In this document: positions 43,143 to 51,127 of the stretch, piece by piece
Layout: every line of letters begins with the position of its first letter
How positions within the stretch are numbered: position 1 is the first letter of the stretch
Assembly (NCBI RefSeq): GCF_042652185.1
Contig: NZ_JBHSIX010000009.1
DNA: 64,000 nt
Source: Actinacidiphila fildesensis
GTDB taxonomy: Bacteria; Actinomycetota; Actinomycetes; Streptomycetales; Streptomycetaceae
Reading direction: 5' to 3' (one strand)
The notes under the pieces: model-generated
What the model was told of the DNA's origin: nothing
Seen by the model: the letters and a program-made list of their open reading frames with translations, nothing else
Databases searched by the model: none
Translations under genes and position numbers: made by a program

Positions 43143-43685
43143 ATGGGCGGGACGGTCACGGCGGTCAGCCGCAGTGCGGAGCACCACTTCACCAAGCCGA
43201 ACGAGGAGAGCATCCGGCTGCTCGCCGGTCTCGGTGTGGAGGGCGACGCCCACTTGGGCGTGACGGTCCAGCACCGGTCCCGCGTTGCCCAGGACCCGAC
43301 ACAGCCCAACCTGCGCCAGGTCCATCTGATCCACGCCGAGCTCTTCGACGAGCTGCGGACCGCCGGTTACGACGTCGCCCCCGGCGACCTGGGCGAGAAC
43401 ATCACCACCCGTCAGCTGGACCTGCTCGGCCTGCCGGTCGGCGCCCGGCTGCGGCTCGGTGCGGAGGCGGTCGTCGAGATCACCGGACTGCGCAACCCGT
43501 GCCTGCAGATCGAGCACTTCCGCACCGGCCTGCTCAAGGAAGTCGTCTTCCGCGACGAGGCGGGCGAGCTGATCCGCAGGGCAGGGATCATGGGCATCGT
43601 GCTCTCCGAGGGCGAGGTGCACCCCGGCGACCCGATCGAGGTCGAACTGCCCGAGGGCCCGCACCGGCCGCTGGAGCGTGTGTGA
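43143..43685 (+). CDS. MOSC domain-containing protein
   Basis: A 180-aa MOSC protein. GTVTAVSRSAEHHFTKP and LGVEGDAHLGVTVQHRS start the domain; RQVHLIHAELFDEL, PGDLGENITT and the conserved cysteine in GLRNPCLQIE near residue 120 are family marks. MOSC domains move sulfur or bind molybdopterin-linked groups, as in molybdenum cofactor sulfurase C-termini and YiiM. The GIMGIVLSEGEVHPGDPI end is complete. The stop is one base before the NADAR gene start, so the two are co-translated. Confidence 0.9.
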   Translation: MGGTVTAVSRSAEHHFTKPNEESIRLLAGLGVEGDAHLGVTVQHRSRVAQDPTQPNLRQVHLIHAELFDELRTAGYDVAPGDLGENITTRQLDLLGLPVGARLRLGAEAVVEITGLRNPCLQIEHFRTGLLKEVVFRDEAGELIRRAGIMGIVLSEGEVHPGDPIEVELPEGPHRPLERV

Positions 43686-43686
43686 C

Positions 43687-44289
43687 ATGGCGGAAGCGGA
43701 AACGGCCGCCGGCGCCCGGTCCGTCGAGGACCTGATCGAGTACGCCCGGCTCGGCCGGCGCGTCAAGTACGTCCACTTCTGGGGCCATCAGCCGCAGCGC
43801 GACGGCAGCGTCGGCGCCGGTTGCTTCAGCCAGTGGTGGCCGTCGCCCTTCACCGTGAACGGCGTCGAGTACGCCACCGCCGAGCACTGGATGATGGCCG
43901 GCAAGGCCCGCCTCTTCGGCGACGCGGAGGCGGAGCGCGCCGCCGTGACGGCCGTTCACCCCAAGGCCGCCAAGGCCGCGGGGCGTTCGGTGCGCGGTTT
44001 CGACGACGCGACCTGGCAGCGGGAGCGCTTCGAGCTCGTCGTCGAGGGCAGCGTGGCCAAGTTCGGGCAACACCCCGAACTACGCGACTACTTGCTCGGC
44101 ACGAACGAGCGGGTGCTCGTCGAGGCCAGTCCGCTCGACCGGATCTGGGGCATCGGACTGGCCGGCGACGACGAACGCGCCCAGGACCCGGCCCGCTGGC
44201 GCGGCCTCAACCTGCTCGGCTTCGCGCTCATGGAGGCCCGCACCCGGCTCGCGGCGGATCCGGCGCACCCGTCGGACGCTCGGACCTGA
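43687..44289 (+). CDS. NADAR family N-glycosidase
   Basis: A 200-aa NADAR (YbiA/DUF1768) protein. The family pattern is clear: VHFWGHQPQ near 28, CFSQWWPSPFTVNGVEYATAEHWMM (about 45-70), AVTAVHPKAAKAAGRSV and LLGTNERVLVEASPLDRIWGIGL (about 135-158). Known members hydrolyse the N-glycosidic bond of reactive riboflavin-pathway intermediates or remove ADP-ribose from guanine in DNA. The ATG at 43687 follows the MOSC stop by one base. It converges on the DUF4032 gene with three bases between stops. Confidence 0.9.
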   Translation: MAEAETAAGARSVEDLIEYARLGRRVKYVHFWGHQPQRDGSVGAGCFSQWWPSPFTVNGVEYATAEHWMMAGKARLFGDAEAERAAVTAVHPKAAKAAGRSVRGFDDATWQRERFELVVEGSVAKFGQHPELRDYLLGTNERVLVEASPLDRIWGIGLAGDDERAQDPARWRGLNLLGFALMEARTRLAADPAHPSDART

Positions 44290-44292
44290 CGG

Positions 44293-45585
44293 CTACGGGC
44301 CGGTGACGGGGGCGCTGCCGTCACCGTTCCCGTCGTCGGTCTCCGCCTCGGTGGCGGCGGGCCCGAGATGGCCGGCCGCCGACCGGCCGGCGGCCGCGAC
44401 GCGTACGTAGTCCTCGATGGCGGCGTCGAGACCCACGTCGTGCTGGGCCTGCTCGGACAGGAACCAGCGGTGCTCCAGGAGCTCGTGGAACACCTGGGCG
44501 GTGTCCAGGGAGGCCCGCAGCTCCTGCGGGACCGCCCGGACCGTCGGCCGGAAGACCTCGCGGACCCAGCGGTGCGCGAGGACCTCAGGACGCGCGCCGA
44601 GCGGGTCGCCCGGCGTGTAGTCGTCCTGCGAGGCCATCCAGGTCTCCAGGTCGTTCAGGAGGCTGCGCGCCTGGTTCTCCTCGGCGTCCATGCCGGTCAG
44701 CCGCAGCAACTGCCGCTGGTGGTGGCCCGCGTCGACGACCTTGGGGAGGAACGTGACGGCGTCGCCGTCCGGCGACCGCTGGATCTGCATCTCGGCCACG
44801 TCGAAGCCGAGTTCGTTCAGGCGGCGGATGCGCCGGTCGATGTAGTGCCGCTTGCCGACCGGATAGACCGACTCCCGGGTCAGCTCGTGCCACAGTTCCT
44901 CGTACCGGTCGGCGATCGCCTGGCCGAACAGGACCGGGTCGACCGACGGGTGCAGCGAGCCGCCCGCCTCCAGGTCCATCAGCTCGCCCGAGATGTTCAC
45001 CCGGGCGACCTCGATGTCGTACTCGCGCTGCCCGCGCGTCAGCTTCGGCTGGATCTGGCCGGTCTCGGCGTCCACCAGATAGGCGGCGTACGCTCCGGCG
45101 TCCCGCCGGAAGAGCGTGTTGGAGAGGCTGCAGTCGCCCCACGCGAAGCCGGTCAGATGCAGCCGGACCAGCAGCACGGCCAGGGCGTCGAGGAGCCTGC
45201 TGACGGTGCCGGGCCGCATCGTCGTCTCGAACATCGACCGGTAGGGCAGCGAACCGTTGAGGTGCCGGGTGATCAGTACCGGCTCCAGCGGCTCCCCGTC
45301 CGCGTTGGTGCGGCCGGTCACCACCGCGACCGGGTCGACCGCGGGTATCGCCATCCGGTCGAGATCGCGCAGCAGCCCGTACTCGCGCACGGCGGCCCAC
45401 TCGCCGACCTCCTTCACCGCGACGACCTCGTCGCCGGCGCGGGCGAACCGCACCACGTGGCGCGAGATGCCGCGCGGCAGGGCGACCAGGTACTCGTCGG
45501 GCCACTCCTCCAGCGGGATGCCCCAGGGCAGGTCGAGGAGGGCCGCCGGGTGTTCGGGCGCGGTCGCGGTGATCTGCAGCTCCAT
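44293..45585 (-). CDS. DUF4032 domain protein with kinase-like N-terminus
   Basis: A 430-aa protein of the actinobacterial DUF4032 family. The N-terminal 200 residues follow a small-kinase-like plan: VVAVKEVGEWAAVREYGLLR (near 50), a possible catalytic loop FAWGDCSLSNTLFRRDAG near 148 and YLVDAETGQ near 168. The rest (about 180-385) is the conserved DUF4032 region. The C-tail is Asp/Gly-rich. Phosphotransfer activity has not been shown to my knowledge. It has no obvious ribosome site before the ATG and might be leaderless. Confidence 0.85.
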   Translation of the reverse strand: MELQITATAPEHPAALLDLPWGIPLEEWPDEYLVALPRGISRHVVRFARAGDEVVAVKEVGEWAAVREYGLLRDLDRMAIPAVDPVAVVTGRTNADGEPLEPVLITRHLNGSLPYRSMFETTMRPGTVSRLLDALAVLLVRLHLTGFAWGDCSLSNTLFRRDAGAYAAYLVDAETGQIQPKLTRGQREYDIEVARVNISGELMDLEAGGSLHPSVDPVLFGQAIADRYEELWHELTRESVYPVGKRHYIDRRIRRLNELGFDVAEMQIQRSPDGDAVTFLPKVVDAGHHQRQLLRLTGMDAEENQARSLLNDLETWMASQDDYTPGDPLGARPEVLAHRWVREVFRPTVRAVPQELRASLDTAQVFHELLEHRWFLSEQAQHDVGLDAAIEDYVRVAAAGRSAAGHLGPAATEAETDDGNGDGSAPVTGP

Positions 45586-45633
45586 GACGCACCAGTGTGC
45601 GGCAGCCTCGGCGCGCCCGGACAGGCGGGTCGG

Positions 45634-45660
45634 GGAAACTCTCGGGGGCCGGGTTCCGTT
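45634..45660 (+). promoter_or_regulatory. Possible ECF-sigma promoter of the flavin disulfide reductase
   Basis: GGAAAC (45634-45639) and CGTT (45657-45660) are 17 bases apart, the general form of ECF-sigma promoters. It lies 62 bases before the reductase ATG. The match to sigma-R proper is imperfect (19 bases to GTT). Confidence 0.3.
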
Positions 45661-45722
45661 GAGTGATCATGCGGTGGCGCGGGTCGCGGTGGCCGCGGAG
45701 GCTGACAAGGAGCGTGGGAGAC

Positions 45723-47105
45723 ATGGCGGAACGACTGGTCGTCATCGGCGGGGACGCGACAGGGATGTCGGCCGCCTCGCAGGCACGCCGGCGCCGGGGC
45801 CCCGACGACCTGGAGATCATCGCCTTCGAGCGCGGTCATCACACGTCCTACTCGGCCTGCGGCATCCCGTACTGGATCGGTGGCGAGGTCGACGGGGCGG
45901 ACGCGCTGGTCGCGCGGACCGCCGCCGAGCACCGCGAGCGCGGGATTGACCTGCGGCTCGGCACCGAGGCCGTCGGGATCGACCTCGACCGGCGGCGGGT
46001 GCGCACCCGGGAAGTGGCGGGCGGCGCCGAGTCCTGGACCGGGTTCGACCAGCTCGTCATCGCCACCGGCGCCGTCCCCACCCGGCCGCGGATTCCCGGC
46101 ATCGACGCGGACGGGGTGCACGGCGTGCAGACCCTGGACGACGGTGAGGCCGTGCTGCGCACCCTGGAACGCGGCGGCGCACGGCGGGCCGTGGTCGTCG
46201 GAGGCGGCTACATCGGCGTCGAGATGGCCGAGGCCATGATCCGCCGCGGGCTGGAGGTCACCATGGTCGACCGGGGCGAGCAGCCGATGTCCACGCTCGA
46301 CCCCGACATGGGCCGGCTCGTGCGCGCGGCGATGGAGGGCATGGGCATCGAGGTGGTGTCCGGCGCGGAGGTGCGCAAGGTGCTCACCGGGGACGACGGC
46401 CGGGTGCGGGCGGTCGCGACCGAGGACGCCGAGTACCCGGCCGACGTCGTGGTGCTCGGGCTCGGCGTCCGGCCCAACACCGCGCTCGCCCGGGACGCGG
46501 GCCTCGCCCTCGGCGAGCACGACGGGCTGCTCACCGACCTGGCGATGCGGGTGCACGGCGCGGAGGGCGTCTGGGCCGGCGGCGACTGCGTCGAGGTCCT
46601 CAACCTGGTCTCCGGCACCCACCAGCACATCGCGCTGGGCACGCACGCGAACAAGCACGGACGGGTCATCGGCATCAACATCGGCGGCGGGTACGCCACC
46701 TTCCCCGGCGTCGTCGGTACCGCGGTCAGCAAGGTCTGCGACGTCGAGATCGCCCGCACCGGTCTGAAGGAGTCGCAGGCGCGGGCCGCGGGGCTGCGCT
46801 TCGTCACCGCCGTCATCGAGTCCAGCAGCAGGGCCGGTTACTACCCGGGAGCCGCGACCATGACGGTCAAGATGCTCGCGGAACTCCGCACAGGGCGGCT
46901 GCTCGGTCTGCAGATCGTCGGACGCGAGGGCGCGGCCAAGCGCGTCGACATCGGCGCCGTCGCCCTCACCGCGGGCATGACCGTCGACGGGATGACAGCG
47001 CTCGACCTCGGATACGCGCCGCCGTTCTCTCCCGTCTGGGACCCGGTGCTGGTCGCGGCGCGCAAGGCCGCCGACAAGGTGGAGGCGGAACTGCGGGGGC
47101 ACTGA
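45723..47105 (+). CDS. FAD-dependent pyridine nucleotide-disulfide oxidoreductase (CoA-disulfide reductase/NADH oxidase type)
   Basis: A 460-aa flavoenzyme with single-cysteine active site. FAD motif VVIGGDATGMSAASQARR at residues 6-23, redox Cys46 in SYSACGIPYWIGG, NAD motif VVVGGGYIGVEMAEAM near 160, second FAD motif VWAGGDCVEV near 280, and a C-terminal dimerisation domain (about 325-455). This layout is that of CoA-disulfide reductases, NADH oxidases and persulfide reductases. The GGDATG variant of GGxxAG is usual in this clade. The ATG has GGGAG upstream. A role in thiol redox balance is likely. Confidence 0.92.
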   Translation: MAERLVVIGGDATGMSAASQARRRRGPDDLEIIAFERGHHTSYSACGIPYWIGGEVDGADALVARTAAEHRERGIDLRLGTEAVGIDLDRRRVRTREVAGGAESWTGFDQLVIATGAVPTRPRIPGIDADGVHGVQTLDDGEAVLRTLERGGARRAVVVGGGYIGVEMAEAMIRRGLEVTMVDRGEQPMSTLDPDMGRLVRAAMEGMGIEVVSGAEVRKVLTGDDGRVRAVATEDAEYPADVVVLGLGVRPNTALARDAGLALGEHDGLLTDLAMRVHGAEGVWAGGDCVEVLNLVSGTHQHIALGTHANKHGRVIGINIGGGYATFPGVVGTAVSKVCDVEIARTGLKESQARAAGLRFVTAVIESSSRAGYYPGAATMTVKMLAELRTGRLLGLQIVGREGAAKRVDIGAVALTAGMTVDGMTALDLGYAPPFSPVWDPVLVAARKAADKVEAELRGH

Positions 47106-47129
47106 GGTGCTGGTTGAGGGCGCTGGAGT

Positions 47130-47143
47130 ATCGATATATCGAT
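47130..47143. promoter_or_regulatory. AT-rich 14-bp palindrome between convergent genes
   Basis: ATCGATATATCGAT, a perfect palindrome, in a very GC-rich neighbourhood between two convergent stops. It resembles the ATAT-centred operators of PadR-type regulators but has no promoter next to it. It may be part of a terminator, a displaced operator, or chance. Confidence 0.35.
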
Positions 47144-47166
47144 GCCGATGGGGCGGCTCGGTGCGC

Positions 47167-48174
47167 TCAGACGGGCCGGGCGGCCAGTCGGTCCAGCGCT
47201 TCCAGCAGGGCCGGCAGCGCCGGGCCGCGCCGGACCGGATGGACCTCGCCCGGTTCCTCGTCGAGGAGTACGAACGCCATGTCGTCGGTCCGCGCCACCA
47301 GGCTCCAACCGGGCCCGTCCGCGCGCACCGCTCCATGGGCGGCCCGGACGCGTCCGGGCGGCGGCGGTGAGCTGAGATACGCCTCCGCGCTCTCCAGCGC
47401 CCGGCGCACGCCAGCATGGTGCACGGCCAGGGCCACGGTCCCGGCGTCGTCGCTCCCGACCGCGTCGTCCGTGGCGTCCTCGTCGGCGGAGGCGTTGCCC
47501 GTGGCGTCCTCGTCCGTAGGGGCCTCGTCGGTAGCGGCTTCGGCATCGGGCGCCGCGTCCGGTGCGGTCGCCTCACCGGTCGCCGCGTCACCGGCCGTCG
47601 CGTCGCCGGGCGCTCCGTCCTCGGGCGCCGGAGCGTCCTCGGTCGTTGCTTCGTCCCCGGCCGCCACCTCGTCGACGGCGTCATCGGTGAGCTGTTCGCG
47701 CCAGGCCCACCACCGCAGTGCGATCTCGTCCGCGCCCAGCCGCCGTTGCGCCCCGCCCCAGGTCTCCAGGTCGGGCGGTGCCAGTGGCGGCCGGCCGCCC
47801 TCCTCCTCCGACGGATCGTGCGGATCGGGCACACCCGGCGCGGCGACCGCCACCGGCAGCGGCCAGCCCGGCAGGGCCGCGGCGACGTAGCGCTCGTCCG
47901 GTGAGAGGTCGTACTCCAGCCCGCAGTCCCAGGCCGCCAGCGCGCACGCGACCAGGGCCGTGTCGGTGATCGCGACGGTCCACCGGGCCCCGCCGCCGTC
48001 CTGTCCGAAGAGCAGACCGTAACCGTCCCGCGCCGGCTCCAGGCCGAGCACCTCGCAGGCCTGCGGGTAGTCGTCGGCGAGCACGCTCGGGAATTGCGCC
48101 GGCGTCAGCATCGCCGCCGTGAGCACGAACAACGCGTCGTCGTCCTGCTGCGTGTAGTCGTCCGTATCGGTCAC
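47167..48174 (-). CDS. Hypothetical protein with acidic low-complexity insert
   Basis: A 335-aa protein I do not recognise. The N-terminal part (about 1-160) is folded-looking (FVLTAAMLTPAQFPSVLADD, WTVAITDTALVACALAAWDCGLEYDLSPDERYVAAALPGW), then a segment of about 70 residues rich in Asp, Ala, Glu and Thr (about 180-255, repeats of EDATG/ATDEAP), then a C-terminal domain (about 256-335) ending MAFVLLDEEPGEVHPVRRGP. The GTG at 48174 has GGGAGGGG upstream. Streptomycetes carry similar proteins without known role. It is divergent from a small cysteine-rich gene. Confidence 0.75.
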   Translation of the reverse strand: MTDTDDYTQQDDDALFVLTAAMLTPAQFPSVLADDYPQACEVLGLEPARDGYGLLFGQDGGGARWTVAITDTALVACALAAWDCGLEYDLSPDERYVAAALPGWPLPVAVAAPGVPDPHDPSEEEGGRPPLAPPDLETWGGAQRRLGADEIALRWWAWREQLTDDAVDEVAAGDEATTEDAPAPEDGAPGDATAGDAATGEATAPDAAPDAEAATDEAPTDEDATGNASADEDATDDAVGSDDAGTVALAVHHAGVRRALESAEAYLSSPPPPGRVRAAHGAVRADGPGWSLVARTDDMAFVLLDEEPGEVHPVRRGPALPALLEALDRLAARPV

Positions 48175-48298
48175 GGGGCCCCTCCCTCTCTTCGGTCCGC
48201 GCACCTTAACCAGCGGGTAACGTCCGCGTCGATAGCGGGGCCCGCCCGGAGGAAAAACCGCTCGGAACGGAGGCGCGGCGCCCCTTACCCTGCGGGGT

Positions 48299-48679
48299 AT
48301 GGGTGTCCACCGCACGCACTACGTCTGCCTCCCGTGCCGCGCCTCCTACAAGCAGGAGTACGGGCCGGAGCGGGCCCGGCGCTGCCCGCGCTGCGCGGCC
48401 GGGCTGATCCACGCCGGCTCCGCGTTCGCGGCGCCCCGCCGGAGCGACGCCCCGGCATGGCGGGCACTCACCGTGCTCCTCACCGCGGGGGTCGGATTCC
48501 ACACGTCCTGCTGCGGCGGTCCCGGCTTCCGTCCGCGGACCCCGCGCGAGGTGCGCGAACGCCTGGCGCACGCGGCCGCCACCGGCGAACCCGTGGTGCG
48601 CGCCCTGACCCGCTACGACCTCTCCTTCACCGACCGCCGTCCCGGTAAGCCGGGTTCCCGCCCGCTGCAGCGGAGATAA
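48299..48679 (+). CDS. Small zinc-ribbon-like protein
   Basis: A 126-aa protein. The N-terminus has a CxxC pair in HYVCLPCRASYK and a second in RRCPRCAAGL, the spacing of a zinc ribbon; a later HTSCCGG adds two cysteines. The remainder is basic. I know no functional assignment; it could bind nucleic acid or protein. The start codon at 48299 follows the divergent promoter region. Confidence 0.72.
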   Translation: MGVHRTHYVCLPCRASYKQEYGPERARRCPRCAAGLIHAGSAFAAPRRSDAPAWRALTVLLTAGVGFHTSCCGGPGFRPRTPREVRERLAHAAATGEPVVRALTRYDLSFTDRRPGKPGSRPLQRR

Positions 48680-48723
48680 CCCAGGGGAGAGCGCGGACTC
48701 GGCGACGGGGAGAGGTGATTGAC

Positions 48724-49029
48724 ATGCCCGGCCTGCTGCACAGGATCGGCGACGTGTTCAGACTGCCGGTGCGAGCACCCGACCCGGCGGGTCCCGGCGA
48801 CCGGGCCCCGCTGGAGCACAACCTGTTCGACGCGGCCGCGACCTATGTGGTGGCCTGCATCGCCGACGACCAGGACCGGATCGACGAGGCCGTGGGCCGA
48901 GTCGCCCCGGACGCCCTGATGTTCGGCGTCAACGAGCTCGCGCAGCGCGCGGTGCTGACGCTGGCCCGGGAACACGGAACCGAGCCGGAGATCATGGCCC
49001 GCACCTTGCTCGGCCTGCCCGCGGCGTAG
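48724..49029 (+). CDS. Hypothetical small alpha-helical protein
   Basis: A 101-aa protein, mostly helical by pattern: HNLFDAAATYVVACIADDQDRIDEAVGRVAP and NELAQRAVLTLAREHGTEPEIMARTLLGLPAA. No motif that I recognise. The ATG at 48724 has GGGGAGAGGTG upstream; a GTG three codons earlier is possible. It lies 44 bases after the zinc-ribbon gene and converges on the PadR gene. Confidence 0.62.
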   Translation: MPGLLHRIGDVFRLPVRAPDPAGPGDRAPLEHNLFDAAATYVVACIADDQDRIDEAVGRVAPDALMFGVNELAQRAVLTLAREHGTEPEIMARTLLGLPAA

Positions 49030-49051
49030 GGCCGGTCCGGGGCCGTTCCCG

Positions 49052-49591
49052 CTACTTCGCGCCCGGATCGTCGCCCAGTTCCGTCAACGTGCCGCGCAGC
49101 CAGTCCAGTTCGGCGCGGCTGGTGGCGCGGGCGATGGTGAGGACGCCCCTGCGGTAGGGATCGTCGAGCTCCTCGGCCCGCACCGGCCGGTCGCCGTCGT
49201 AGAAGAAGCTGGCGGGCTGCTCCAGGAAGGCGAGCCGGCGGCGGAGCACCGCGGCTTCCTGGCGGGCGTCGTCGAGGTGGCGCAGGAACGCGAGGAGGGT
49301 GAACCAGCGGTTCTCGTCGCTCAGATCGAGCTCCGCGGGCTCGGCCAGCCGCCGCCGCAGTTCGGTGCGGCCCTCGGCGGTGAGGGTGAGGACATGGCGG
49401 GGAGCGGCGACCGCGCCGGGCTGTGTCTCCCGCCGGAGCCAGCCCGCCTTCTCCAGTCGTTTGATGGCCGGATACAGGGTGCTCTCGGCGACGGGCTTGA
49501 CGTGCCCGGTGAGGGCGGCGATGCGTTTGCGCAGCTCATAGCCGTGCAGTGAGGCGTCGTACAGAAAACCGAGGATCGCGAGCTCCAGCAT
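49052..49591 (-). CDS. PadR family transcriptional regulator
   Basis: A 179-aa PadR repressor. It begins with the standard MLELAILGFLYDASLHGYELRKRI winged helix, continues VAESTLYPAIKRLEKAGWLRRE for the recognition helix and wing (to about 85), and has a C-terminal helical Vir_act-type dimerisation domain (about 95-175). I prefer the ATG at 49591, the family's usual start with GGGAG upstream, over one six codons earlier. It is divergent from an alpha/beta hydrolase gene, and a perfect 24-bp palindrome lies between them. Confidence 0.9.
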   Translation of the reverse strand: MLELAILGFLYDASLHGYELRKRIAALTGHVKPVAESTLYPAIKRLEKAGWLRRETQPGAVAAPRHVLTLTAEGRTELRRRLAEPAELDLSDENRWFTLLAFLRHLDDARQEAAVLRRRLAFLEQPASFFYDGDRPVRAEELDDPYRRGVLTIARATSRAELDWLRGTLTELGDDPGAK

Positions 49592-49639
49592 GAGGGCATT
49601 CTCCCGCATCGTCACGCGCAGCGGTGTACATCGATAGCG

Positions 49640-49663
49640 CTATACATCGGCACCGATGTATAG
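49640..49663. promoter_or_regulatory. PadR operator, 24-bp perfect palindrome
   Basis: CTATACATCGG-CA-CCGATGTATAG, 11-bp perfect arms, between the divergent PadR and hydrolase genes. A further half-like element ACATCGATAGCG precedes it at 49628. The site should control both promoters. Confidence 0.7.
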
Positions 49664-49715
49664 TCGCATCGTCCGGTGGACGCGTTGTCCGGCGCAGACG
49701 AAGGGGAGTCAGATC

Positions 49716-50531
49716 ATGCGGCAGACGGAATTCGGGCCGGCGGCACAGGGAGCGGCCGGTACGGCGGAGGAGCGGCGGCCGTTCATCCGCTGGACGGAGG
49801 CGGCCGGCAACGGCCCCGCGCGGGTGTACCTGCATGGACTCGGCTCGGCCTCCGGGCCGTACTTCGCCCATGTCGCGGCGCATCCGGCGCTCGCCGGCCG
49901 GCACTCGCTCTTCGTCGATCTGCCCGGATTCGGGATCAGCGACCGGCCCGCGGACTTCGGCTACTCGCTGGAGGAGCATGCCGACGCGGTCGCCGCGGTC
50001 CTGGAAGCGGCCGGTGTGAGCGGCGCCGAGGTCGTCGGGCACAGCATGGGCGGCGCGGTCGCGATCGTCCTGGCGCACCGCCGCCCGGACCTGGTGGCCC
50101 GGCTGGTGCTCGCCGAGGCCAACCTCGACCCGAACCCGCCGGTCGGAGCCGGCAGCAGCGGTATCGCGCGGTACGAGGAGCGGGAGTTCGTGGACGGCGG
50201 TGGATTCGCCGCCGTGCTGGAGCGGGTGGGCCCGATCTGGGGAGCCACGATGCGGCTCGCCGACCCGGTGGCGCTGCACCGCACCGCCACCCGGCTGGCG
50301 CGGGGCAGCGAACCCACGATGCGGACGATGCTGCTGGCCATGGACATCCCCCGCACCTTCCTGGTGGGGGAGTTGAGCCCGGACGTCGACGGCCGGGCGG
50401 AACTGGTGGCTGCGGGTGTCGGGGTCGAGACGGTGGCGGCCGCCGGTCACAACATGATGTTCGACAACCCCGAGGCGTTCGCCGCGGTGATCGCCGGGGC
50501 CGGTTCGGCAGCGGTCAGTTCACCCGCGTAG
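49716..50531 (+). CDS. Alpha/beta hydrolase
   Basis: A 271-aa alpha/beta-hydrolase-fold enzyme. Oxyanion-hole region YLHGLGSASGPYF near 50, nucleophile Ser110 in VVGHSMGGAV, acid near VGELSPDVDGRAE (about 225) and His in AAAGHNMMFDNPEAF near 250. Substrate unknown; the fold covers esterases, haloalkane dehalogenases and C-C hydrolases. The ATG at 49716 has AAGGGGAG upstream. Expression is probably set by the divergent PadR repressor. Its 3' end overlaps the convergent methyltransferase gene by 17 bases. Confidence 0.9.
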   Translation: MRQTEFGPAAQGAAGTAEERRPFIRWTEAAGNGPARVYLHGLGSASGPYFAHVAAHPALAGRHSLFVDLPGFGISDRPADFGYSLEEHADAVAAVLEAAGVSGAEVVGHSMGGAVAIVLAHRRPDLVARLVLAEANLDPNPPVGAGSSGIARYEEREFVDGGGFAAVLERVGPIWGATMRLADPVALHRTATRLARGSEPTMRTMLLAMDIPRTFLVGELSPDVDGRAELVAAGVGVETVAAAGHNMMFDNPEAFAAVIAGAGSAAVSSPA

Positions 50532-51114
50532 CCACGGCCAGGTACCGGTCCTCGGAGTCGTCGTACACCGTCAGCTCCCAGCCCGCGTCGGTCAGCAGCG
50601 GGGGGAGGTTGGGCTTCGCGCGGACGTCGTCCTCGTGCAGCTCATGGCCGCGCCGGGCGGCGAGCGCGGCGCGGCCGATCGGGTGGAAGAGCGCGAGCCG
50701 GCCGCCGGGCCGGGTGACCCGGGCGAACTCGCGCAGCCCGGCCGCCGCGTCCGGCAGATGGTGCAGCAGCCCGGCGGCGAAGACGGCGTCCAGGCAGGCG
50801 TCGCGCAGCGGAAGACGGGCGCTGTCCGCCTCGATCAGCGCGCCGGAACGGTGGCGGCCGAGCGCGGTCGCCTCGTGCAGCATCTCCGGGGTCAGATCGG
50901 CGCCGATCACGGTGCCCGCCGGGCCGACGGCGGCTCGCAGCGGGGGCAGCGCGCGGCCGGTGCCGCAGCCCACGTCGAGGGCCGACCGGCCGGCTCGCAG
51001 GCCCAGTTCCGCGACGGCCGCCGCGTAGGCGGGACCGTCGTCGGGGAAGCGCTTCTCCCAGCCCACGGCCTTGGCGGCGAAGAATTCGCGGACTCGTTCA
51101 CGTTCGGTCTCCAT
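50515..51114 (-). CDS. Class I SAM-dependent methyltransferase
   Basis: A 199-aa methyltransferase of the Methyltransf_11/UbiE type. Motif I SALDVGCGTGRALPPL near 43-58, the acidic GADLTPEM near 70, motif II-like CLDAVFAAGLLHHLPD near 108 and motif III VTRPGGRLALFHP near 133. The substrate is unknown. The ATG at 51114 is only 13 bases from the divergent YnfA-like start, leaving no room for a conventional leader on either side. The 3' end overlaps the hydrolase gene. Confidence 0.88.
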   Translation of the reverse strand: METERERVREFFAAKAVGWEKRFPDDGPAYAAAVAELGLRAGRSALDVGCGTGRALPPLRAAVGPAGTVIGADLTPEMLHEATALGRHRSGALIEADSARLPLRDACLDAVFAAGLLHHLPDAAAGLREFARVTRPGGRLALFHPIGRAALAARRGHELHEDDVRAKPNLPPLLTDAGWELTVYDDSEDRYLAVATRVN

Positions 51115-51127
51115 GCATCATGTTCGC

